The notes below the pieces were generated by a model. That model made no database searches, was not told the DNA's origin, and saw only the letters and a program-made list of their open reading frames with translations. A DNA stretch of 64,000 nucleotides from Echinococcus granulosus (Eukaryota > Platyhelminthes > Cestoda > Cyclophyllidea > Taeniidae): contig NW_020170511.1 in NCBI RefSeq assembly GCF_000524195.1, positions 94,085 to 158,084 of the forward strand, given 5' to 3'. The stretch's first letter is position 1. Every line of letters begins with the position of its first letter. Made by a program: the position numbers and the translations under genes. This document shows positions 1-9,087 of the stretch, piece after piece.

Positions 1-96
1 ATGTTCTTACTAGTACAAATTGAGACAACACGCCGAGCTAAGGCTTTCACTTAAGAATAATCAGACTAATAAATCGTCAGCAAAAAAGGAATTTAC

Positions 97-222
97 CTCG
101 TGCAGTTCGAAGAGGCGTACTCGACCATCATCACCACCGACAGACAAGTGAAAGCCCTTTTTGTGGAATCGACATCGATTCAAGAGTGCATCCCCCTCTA
201 CTTGGATGGACGCCGTGGGAAC
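97..222 (-). CDS. DYNC1I: DYNC1I exon 7: last WD40 repeat in window
   Basis: 42 codons beginning VPTASIQVEGDALLNRCRF and ending GRVRLFELHE before a GTAAAT donor. This matches the family's last blade (VPTASISVEGN...). About 45 C-terminal residues are expected in exon(s) beyond position 1. Confidence 0.9.
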
Positions 223-3200
223 CTGAGCCAAAAAAGTGGATGACAAACTAAGTGATGATAAGAAAACATCTCCAAAACATTTACTAAAAAGTAGACTATG
301 AATATAATTCCCTGACACCAAAGCAGGTAGACCATCGAGCACCAACACTGAAACGGTTCGGAACCTTCAACAATGACTAATTATTCAGCATGAGCAAAAT
401 AATAACTCAAAACGAAATTACCAACTACATCTGAAGAAGGAAGTAGACTACCACCTCACCTCATGGTCAGAGTTGAGGGACCAAAAGTCCAGACACCCAG
501 ACAAATCCATAGTAGCAAAGAGCCCAGGATGAATAGGAGAAGCGTCACAACCAACAAAGTAGTCATTGCGATCCTCGTAGGACAACAGAGGATAGGCGGG
601 CGACTCACGGACGCTCCAAAGTCGCATGCTACAGTCCATGCCAGTGGTGACGAAAAGGGGACCTTCGCCCCCGTTTGTCATGGGTACTGCAACGTCCTCA
701 GCGATCACCGCTACCTCTGCACTCGCTAAAACCGACACGCCCGTCACTGGCGCCTTGTGGCCCTCAAATTGAGCCGTCAAGCCCGCGTTCCTGTCAAAGG
801 TGCAGGGTTTAGTGGTAATGACTGACCCCCTAGCGTCATTCCTACCTGTCACAGGTGTGTAGCTCCCACCAAAATTGATGGTCAATTATATCAGCTCAGA
901 TCGTGCTTAAACCACTCACGATCAAAATAATCACATATATGCTAGTGTTAAGTGTGGTTGTAGACAACTGATTTCGACAACGAGATAAACTTCGCGACAT
1001 TTGTGAAAATACAAACCCAAAGCGTGCACAAAACACGGAAAGTACCGTTTTTTTGGTTGTGTTGAAACTAACGTATCTTATGATAGTTGATAAAAACATT
1101 CAAGCCGCTACGGGCTCAAATCACTGAGGCACTCAAAACGAACTCATACTCAGGGTAACAAAACGCATTTTCAATTAGTTTGATTCCACTATGGTGAGAA
1201 CAACATGCCAAAAACCTCACTTAACAAAACAGCCACTCAATCTCGAGTGATTTACACCAACTCATCAGTTTTACGTACGAAAAGGACGGAAATGTTTGCA
1301 ACATTAATTGCTGCCAAACCGAAGTTTGTGTCAAAAGCGGGGCAACTGCTCGTGGTGCGAGCGTATCCACTCTCAAAACCGTTCGCTTGCGCGTGGCAAG
1401 CACTACACATTTTGCTACCAATCAACCCGTCTTCATAACTGAGCATTAAATTACCCACAAGAAGAGGGTACTTTTCAAGCCACTGACGCTCTGTGGTTAC
1501 CTTAACACCGATTTTCCTCTTAATTCGTGGCTAAAAATATAAATCCCTAGTCAATCATAAAGTGCTCTTAGCCGGGGTGGCACAAACTTCCCGTCATTCG
1601 TCTATGAGTTTATATAAACCCACTGGTGACGCGTCTATCTCCTGTATAACTGATTGAAGATGGAATTTACCACTACGCTTTGCCTTCCGTGGTTTTGCAG
1701 GCCATGAAAATGTCAAAAATCGGAACCCCGAGGTGTGCGTTTAACACAAAGGTTCGGCATACTCAAGACGATCAAAAGGTAAGGACTACCCAACTCAGCA
1801 CTTAAAAAGATTAAAATCTTAAAGAAGTCATTAGTGTAGTGTTAGAACCGTTCATTAGATCGAGTGTACAAGCAAAGGTTAGACTGCAAAATGCAAAAAA
1901 ATGTGTGTGTACTCACCGGGTCAAGGTGTAACGTTGGTAGGCTAAACACAAAAAACAAGGCGTCTTGGATCTCCAGCCAGGAGGAATTCAGCAAGACAAA
2001 TGAAATGGGGTCGCAAAAATAAACGAAAATGAGATTCCAAAAACCCGGACGTGAGCGAAGGTCCTGACTCATTCCTAATTCATAACAGTCTCAAATTTAC
2101 TAGTGTGCCAGACAGGTATCGAAACGATCACCTCGTACACGAAATAAAAGGATCCGTTTTGTAGCAGCAGACCAAATAGACAATGAAACGACTGTTATTC
2201 TACTGCATTTCCGGCATAATTCAGCCGGTTTCTTTGAAAAAATACGTCTTTTGGAGCAAAAAAAGGAGCCAGTTGTCTCCAGACCTTTGGGATGATAAGG
2301 GATTAAGACTTTTTTTAAATCTCCAATCGACAAGACTTAGAGTAATTCATCGTTACAATGATTCACACTAAGTGACGTAACTGGAACGGCTGAACCTCAA
2401 CCCGATTAGACTAAAATAGAAGAAAAAGCTTATGCTCTAGTTGTATGAAATGCCGCATCGAAAAATATTCAACATCTGGTAATAACGCGTCAACTTTTCT
2501 CGTACTTATGATAGTTACCATCTCCCATGGACGTTAGGACCTTTCCAAAATAATTGAAGGAGCGCATATGAACTTAAAAGCTACTCGTCCCAATGCAGTG
2601 ACATAAAACTTCGAAAAAAAGGTAGAATGACAGATTAGAACGAGTTTATAATCGAATTTGGCCAGTCATGTGAGTCGTGCATATCATATGAGCACTGAAT
2701 TTTACCAGCTCCAAAAGGGATGCCACCGTAGTGGTTTTATGCACGGTATGTGCCGATCTCCACAAGTAGAACAGCGATGGTGGTTAGCCGTCTTGTGAAC
2801 CAAGGCGTTAAACCAGAACCTACAAATATTAACTCGCACAGAAAACACCGGGTACAGTAAGGAGTTGGAGCGCTCAACAGGAAGACATATGAAAGGCAAA
2901 TCTTTCAAAGATGTCCAAGTGTCCATAAGTGGGTGACAATTCCGGCTTCGTTGAATCCGTTTCGAGCCCACAAAAGTAACTTATGCGAATATTCGGAGCA
3001 TGGACCACCTAAGCTCAGATAATCTAGTTTGACATAAGTCAAGAACAAAGACATTGATGATGAAGTGAAGCCGACTCTTCAAGGGTGGTTCAACCGCACT
3101 GACAACTATTTCTATGTTAAAGCTTTTTGGTTATAAGTTAGGCGTTGAATTAGGCGCGTAGATGGAGGTTGTGAAAAAAAGAAGTCGCTTCTTTACTTCC

Positions 3201-6200
3201 TGGAATCTGTCATTGCCTTTTCTCTTACGGCCCCAAATCCCTTCGGAACTCATACAGACAATCGGGAGGTAAAAGACAAGACGATAACCCCGTCCACCAA
3301 CGACTTCCACCGATTCCACAACGATAAATAATTTTATCAGCTAAGACGAAGTCGATAAGGGGAAGAAAGAATGGGTGAAAAAGAAAAAGAGAAACATGAG
3401 AAAAGAAGACAGACGAGAAGAGAGGAGCCACACTCACTTTCCATGACGGGAGCCAACATACACCGAGCCATCCTGTGAACAAACTAGAAACCGACTGGCA
3501 TCGAGACCGGGCAGAAAAGCAAGACAGGTGGGTGTAATAGGATTGGAGGAGCGCTTCACACCCCCGGAGGAAGTGGAATTGATGACGGAGGGTGTGAGAT
3601 CGAGGGTTTGGATAGGTGCACCGAGCATATCGAGGGCCCAGGAGCAGAGGCGGCCCTCAGAGGAGACGCTAACGAGGCTATTGGCGTTGCGACTGCCCGA
3701 AACTACAAGGCCGCATATCGCCTCGACGTGCGCGGCTCCATCGCCCGCCAGGTGCGTCATCTGCACCGGGGTTCGACGATTCACCCTGAAGGTATAGTAA
3801 AACACTAAAAACCTAGCAATAATAGAGTGTACGGCAAATAAGGCAGTCTCATCTCAGATAGGCAGATCTAAGATGAATCTTAGAATGGATAGATTGTTGA
3901 TGGCTAAGCGAATGGACAGACATATACAAATAGATGGATTGGTGCATAGCTGGTCGAATGGATGAAGAGACTCAATAATTGTGAAATGAATGTCGGTGCG
4001 GAAAAATAAATTAATGCATGAAAGAATTGATGGATGTTTTTATGAACTCGTGAATTGACACACGTTAATGGTATAATGATAGCTCATTAATTAGTAGATG
4101 TGAGAGTAACAGAAAAAACTGTGAAAGTCAGTGTCAGGAGCATCAACTTTAGTGCTACGTGAGTCAGCTGGGATTCGTTAAATAGACTCAAAAAGGAGGG
4201 CGACGAAAGGGATTGATGGATGGTGGACACACGGATGTGGCCTGAAAAAAAAACGATTGCTTGAATAAGATGGATCCAGGAGGGGCAGATGAATAAATGC
4301 ATCTATGAAAGGATAAATAAGCGATATGTGAATTTGGGGTTAAAAAGAAAACGAAAGGGTCTAGAGCAGATCCGAAAGGAATAGATACACTTTTGAATGA
4401 AGGGGATAGTAGGGGAGATATGAGGATTACAAAGGGATATAAATACAAGCTGAATGAAATAGGAGGGGATGGGTGGAGAAAAAGAGGTGGATGGCTAGCC
4501 TAAATGTCAGTCTATTTGATTTAACAAGTGTTTTGGTGATTTTTTGCGGATCGTGACTTAAGCTTAACCAACTCCTCGAAGTAAGCTCGAAATGAATAGA
4601 TGGATCAGTGATTAAGGGATGGATCAATTCGATAAAAATAGACACTGCATGAAAAGGTGGATGAAACTGGAGTGGGTGGAAGAATGAGTTAATCTGTGGG
4701 TAAGTGAATAAACGAGTTCGGGATGAACTGGTCGATTTTGAGATGGATTCGAGACGAGAAAATCCGGAAATGTGTGGATGGATTAGCGGCGACGCGAACA
4801 AATGGAAAGTAGAGACGAATAAACCAGCATATTCGGAATGCGTGGATTTGGGATGGATGAAATAATGGTATGAGAATGAACAAAGGAATTCAAATAGATA
4901 GGTCTAGGATGAGGACTGCAACAGAAATGAGTGGATTTAGGGTAAACGGATGTGTGGGCGATCGAAGCAGCAATTTGTGAATGGATGGGCAGATTGTTGG
5001 AAAGATAGGCAGCTGGAAGCAGGACGGATGGGGGATAGAAACCAAACGGTTCGAAAAATCAAATGCGGAGGGACATATAAGCACATCCAAAAATGAATTG
5101 ATGAATCTGGGATTGAAAAATAAATGGCTGTAGGATAGACGATTTAGTGGAACAGAAAAGGATTGAATGAGATGATTTAGGGTGGATATAGTGTTGAAAA
5201 GATATTCGGGTTGAATGAATGGACAAGCGAACAGATCCACAATGCACGAATGGGGAAATAAGTGATGGGAGAGGGAGTCCAAGATAGATAAATAGATAGA
5301 CCAGGAATAAATAAATGAAGCTAAGATCAGTATAGCTATGGGTAAACGGGTGAATGAATTTGGAACATAAATGGATCTATAGTTGGGTGGATAGATAAGG
5401 AGAACGACACTTGCTTAAAGTGGATCTTAGATCTCGCACACCATTCAGTCTGTCGCGATTGACTATCACCCTCGCAGTATTCATCGCAGCAGCAAAGAAC
5501 CCATCCTTAAACCCGCACCTTATAACGCTACCAGAGATGACCCCAGCACCATTGATGAATGAACAAAAAGGTGGATTAATTGGTGAGCGTATATTTACGC
5601 GGGGAATGGTCAGTTAAAAGGCAAAACGAATCCACATCAATTTAACGATGATTATAACCAACAATTTACCTGCTATCCCATAAGACAATTTGTCCACCCC
5701 TCGTGCCTCCAATCACTAAGGAGGGATGAAACTCAGTCAGTGTTGCCGCGGTGATGTCAACTCGGTAGGTGAAGACGTACTCAGGGGCCGTCTGTCGATA
5801 CTTTAAATTCCAAATACAACAACATGAGCATTCAATTCCACCCTCGTCAACTCCATTGCCATCACCAACGCCACTGCCCTCGCGAGCCTGGGCTTGATAG
5901 GCGGCTAAGAGGAGCTCTGGGTGCACTGCAGACCAGTCCAAAGCCACCACGGAGCCTCGTCCCCCACCCGATACGTAGGTCTTATCATAAAAGTCGCCGA
6001 TGTATTTCACCAGCTGATGTTTTCCCTGTCTAAAAGTAGAAGGTGTATTCAAGATTAATTCTGGAGGTGCAAGTACTTTTGATTACCTATCAATCCAAAT
6101 ATGGATGATGTAACTAAGTGGCCAAATGAAGAGAGAGATGCATGGATTTGGATGGAAGACACTGGGACTAATACAGGAATAGATGATTGGATAGGTCAAT

Positions 6201-8609
6201 ATTTTAATGAACGTATGTACTATGAAAAAAGCTTCCAGTCAAATGAATAGGCTAAAATATTTCCAAATTAATGGGTAGAAAAAGGGCAGATGGACACTCG
6301 TAGCTGTGAATGGATGGGTGGAAGAATTCTGGCTGGTTAAATGTGAGGATCTCGATTGAACAGGTAAAAAACTTTCAGATACCTCGATAAAAGGACCCAA
6401 AATGACTAAAATTCATTCAGATAACGAATTCATTAAAACGACCGAGTTAAAAAAAGAACGAGAACTAAGATAAGGCTTCGAAATGGAAATGAAAATGGAT
6501 TAAAAATTACAAGGAATATACTAATGGGTAGTGAAAGTCAAATGGCTTAAAAAAATTAACGATTTAGGACGCACTTTATGTAAATAAGTAAAAAATGATC
6601 ATACATGTGAATCTATATGGGAAAATAAGGTAAATAGACAGCCATAGGCTTCGGAACGAACAATGCTTGAATTCGTATTTGACCATTTTGCAAAAATAAA
6701 CTTTCGTAGGTGAAATTGGGAACATGACTACTACCAATAACGATGAATAGAATTATAAGGAGGCATATACAGTGATTCAGCAAATTAAAGCTCAACTTTA
6801 CCTCATTTCTACCCCAAACTAACATTGCAAACGGTAGCCTCGGACTTCGCGAATCTAAGACTAATGCGCGATGTTTTAAATCAGAGCTAATTTTTCTCGG
6901 CTGCAACATTTCTGTGTACAGAAAAAACACTAATAAGCAGTATTAACTACTGCCTAAAAAGTATTCGAAAAGGGCCAAACAGCTAGTCTAAAGGAGCTAA
7001 CGTAACCAGTCTGCAATTTGTACACTCAAAATTCACCGCATCATTTATTGGCTCATAGGTACTGAAGACATTTGACGCAGTTTCAAAAAAAACAAGACTT
7101 CTAATAATACTGAAGCATTAAAAAAGAAAAAAGCCTATGACAATGTGGAAGCGAGGAACGATAGCCGGATTGGCACAGTAACCGACGATCGAAATGCCAA
7201 TATTCCGATAAGAACTAAAGACAATCAAAACAGATGAACGAATACAAAAGTCGACATAAAAAAGAAGGCGAATCAAGAACAGGAAACCCATATACTAGTT
7301 AAATAAAACTAAAGCAGAATATCGATCAGATGGAAAAATTCATCAATATGGCCCGAAAATGTAGGCGATGCCAAAGCAATGGCGAAAGAAGTGGTAAAGT
7401 TGAGAACGGATCTCAAAACAGAAGGACACGATACCTATAAACCATCACAGTCTTCACCTCGACAGTACGTCTCATAAATCAAACGCTTTAGAATTATGTG
7501 TGACTCACGCATCCTCCTCTCGTTCGGCACCACTGTAGTCGAAAAAGATGTCATTAGGCTCTTCCAGAGCACGTTGAATGATCCGCGAAGTGCGGGAAAA
7601 GAATTCATGAAATGATTCTGTCTCCATGGCTGCCTGCTTCTCCTCCTCCGTTAATTCACGCACTAAAGGTAAGAAAGGCTGCGCGTTAAATAATCGCGCG
7701 TAAGCAGTGAAGAGGAGGAGGTAAAAGAGCTAAACACACGTCAATATGGTAATTCAGAAAACACGTGTGAACTAGAGATGGTAGTTCCCAGTGTGTTTTT
7801 AGGGTAGAAATGTTAACTGAAATAAACCTACGTGGTGCAGACTTCACAGGAGTTTCAGGGTGGTTAAATCGAACGGACTTGTTAAGTTCAAGGTTCCTTA
7901 TAAATTGGGTCACCTCGGACAGATGTGAATCATTTTCGTTGTAGGGATTAGCTAGACAATGAGAACGGAGGCAGTTAGCATAAGCAGGAAATAACATTTC
8001 TTGAAACAAAAAGGCGAGGCAGATAAAAGAGACGAAAGGTGTAGGGTGCAAATGCTAAACTAACCTCCTATTTCATCGTCCCATTCAAAACTCTGCAATC
8101 CGAGAAACGTGCGTGAAGCATCTTCGTTCCACCTTTCTATATTGGGAGCTGGTACAAGTGGTGAGTGATATGTGGACAGGGGCTTACAATTCACCTTGGG
8201 AAGATTTTCTGGGTCGGTTTGGACCTGCTTTGAATAAGTGATGGGTTCTTGCGAATCTACGGAGCACTGAAAAACCTTCGACAAAGATAATTTTGACTGG
8301 GGTCGTCTTTCCACTGTGTCAGAACTAAGAATGAACCCAAAATCAAGAAAAGTACATGGAAGTTGAGACAACCGAGCTAGCCGATTTTTCAAGTTCGTCC
8401 TGATCCATCCTCCCATTCGTTTCAATGTTACTGACAACACCCAGTTCTCTGAGAATTCCATCAACTGATATAGCATCAACAGTCGGTATACTAAATGAAG
8501 AAGGAAGGGCTTTATTGTGTTTTTCTTCCTTTCTAAGCCTCTCTTCTCTTAGAGCAGCTAGTTTGGCTTTCTTTCTAGCCAATTCGACTTTTCTATCCAC
8601 ACCAGACAT
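97..8609 (-). CDS. DYNC1I: Cytoplasmic dynein 1 intermediate chain (3' end outside window)
   Basis: This subunit of the cytoplasmic dynein 1 complex links the heavy chains to the light chains and to dynactin, for minus-end-directed transport. Seven minus-strand exons are supported: 8356-8609, 8065-8324, 7509-7662, 5670-6029, 3438-3785, 460-790 and 97-222. All junctions are GT-AG and phases match, giving 611 codons so far. The N-terminus is a charged helix rich in K, R and E, as in the dynactin p150/NudE-binding coiled coil. A light-chain-binding segment follows, then a roadblock-binding helix (LTEEEKQ), then WD40 repeats with family phrases such as RRTPVQ, LDWS, PEYVF and VPTASI. Vertebrate proteins have roughly 45 more residues, so the last exon(s) and stop should lie left of position 1. 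The start at 8609 (MSGVDRK) was chosen by family similarity; an in-frame M 15 codons upstream is not supported by it. The gene is head-to-head with a kinesin-14. Confidence 0.93.
460..790 (-). CDS. DYNC1I: DYNC1I exon 6: WD40 repeats
   Basis: Encodes FEGHKAPVTGVS, LFVTTGMDCSMRLWS, SYEDRNDYFVGCDASPIHP and GCLDFWSLNSDHE, each with a clear counterpart in dynein intermediate chains. I placed the acceptor at GACAG before NAGL because it keeps phase with exon 5. An upstream AG is possible but would add unmatched residues. Confidence 0.88.
791..3437 (-). other. DYNC1I intron 5
   Basis: A 2.6 kb intron with no supported exon. ORFs in it are short and show no family resemblance. Positions about 3355-3425 are almost purely A and G on the plus strand, i.e. 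a polypyrimidine stretch just after exon 5 in the transcript. Confidence 0.7.
3438..3785 (-). CDS. DYNC1I: DYNC1I exon 5: middle WD40 repeats
   Basis: Begins with RVNRRTPVQ (family NKRTPVQ). It covers the repeats LVSVSSEGRLCSWALDML and FLVCSQDGSVYVGSRHG. A serine-rich loop (INSTSSGGVKRSS) is inserted relative to vertebrates. Acceptor CTTCAG, donor AA|GTGAGT. Confidence 0.92.
3840..5400. repeat. Degenerate GGATGAAT-type simple repeat in DYNC1I intron 4
   Basis: About 1.5 kb with very frequent GGATGGA, GAATGGAT, GATGGATT and ATGAATGA words on the plus strand, separated by point changes and small indels. It looks like an old, decayed ATGG/ATGA microsatellite. It makes several long spurious antisense ORFs because TCCATCCA-type repeats seldom produce stops. 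Confidence 0.7.
5670..6029 (-). CDS. DYNC1I: DYNC1I exon 4: first WD40 repeats
   Basis: Encodes the start of the WD40 propeller: VVALDWSAVHPELLLAAY, then WNLKYRQTAPEYVF, then the GGQIVLWD repeat end. A Gly/Asp-rich insertion of about a dozen residues (REGSGVGDGNGVDEGG) replaces a shorter loop of vertebrate proteins. Acceptor TTTTAG, donor AG|GTAAAT. Confidence 0.92.
6085..6350. repeat. Second patch of the degenerate ATGGATGA repeat
   Basis: The same word family (AAATATGGATGATG, GCATGGATTTGGATGG, GAATGGATGGGTGG) reappears just upstream of exon 4 in the transcript. The exon therefore sits between two patches of one repeat tract. Confidence 0.55.
6351..7508 (-). other. Rest of DYNC1I intron 3
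   Basis: AT-rich, about 1.2 kb of the 1,479 nt intron. A 105-codon antisense reading frame (6613-6930) has no family resemblance and is not called. Nothing else is recognised. Confidence 0.6.
7509..7662 (-). CDS. DYNC1I: DYNC1I exon 3: roadblock-binding helix
   Basis: This exon is short and has no long stand-alone ORF; it was found by searching for the expected family segment. It encodes V-RELTEEEKQAAMETESF then FFDYSG, matching the family stretch ELTEEEKQ...FFDYSG. The acceptor is CTTTAG and the donor is GC|GTGAGT. Phase 1 in and phase 2 out fit exons 2 and 4. Confidence 0.88.
8065..8324 (-). CDS. DYNC1I: DYNC1I exon 2: light-chain-binding region
   Basis: 86 codons between phase-2 and phase-1 borders. 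It contains SLSKVFQ...ITYSKQVQTDP, which lines up with the family's Tctex-type and LC8 light-chain sites (recalled as SKVTQVDF...YSKETQTP). The rest is low in recognisable motifs. It ends G|GTTAG. Confidence 0.85.
8356..8609 (-). CDS. DYNC1I: DYNC1I exon 1: N-terminal charged helix
   Basis: 84 codons plus two bases. It encodes the N-terminal basic/acidic helix (KVELARKKAKLAALREERL) that in the family binds dynactin p150Glued and NudE. It ends at AT|GTAC, and the following intron is only 31 nt (8325-8355). Confidence 0.85.
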
Positions 8610-9087
8610 ACCAGAACCGCAACTACCCGCCAATTTTAAGGTAACGGCTTCCAAAGGCGATTATAAAAACAATGCAGGCAAAAATGAAGTTATGTTAACG
8701 TAAAGGATTAAAGAATATTAAGGCAAAACTGGTTAACAAGCAATTTTATAGTATTTTACAAAGAATACATGATCTAAACTATCAGAGATTCGATCAGCAA
8801 GCATTTCCTCGCACTTTGTGTCAATTTGGAGTAAAGAATAACAATCGATCTCTAAAAGACTTGCTTTGTAAGTGTAAATGCTGTAAAAAATTAAAAAAAC
8901 ACCAGATTATCAAAAATTATCCGCTTTTTAGACTGTTTGTAAACAGATAACACTATTTGAGCGCAGTTGGCATCACNNNNNNNNNNNNNNNNNNNNNNNN
9001 NNNNNNNNNNNNNNNNNNNNNNNNNNNNNNNNNNNNNNNNNNNNNNNNNNNNNNNNNNNNNNNNNNNNNNNNNNNNGCAGACGGATC
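8610..9087. promoter_or_regulatory. Presumed shared promoter region between divergent DYNC1I and kinesin-14
   Basis: The dynein start codon points left from 8609 and the first visible kinesin ATG points right at 9088. The DNA between them is AT-rich except near the gap and contains the 100-N gap, so the true spacing and the kinesin 5' end are unknown. I do not see a convincing TATA element. The role is inferred only from position. Confidence 0.45.
8977..9076. other. Assembly gap (100 N)
   Basis: Exactly 100 N, the usual placeholder for a gap of unknown size. It falls at the 5' end of the kinesin reading frame. Confidence 0.99.

Noticed and set aside
1..60. Last DYNC1I exon at the extreme left edge (after CCTTAG on the minus strand)
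   Set aside because: The resulting residues do not resemble the family C-terminus; the exon is more likely beyond the window.
4087..5282. Series of minus-strand ORFs of 62-130 codons
   Set aside because: They lie in the degenerate ATGGATGA repeat; its reverse strand has few stops. Composition is Ser/Phe/Ile/His-rich and repeat-like, not protein-family-like.
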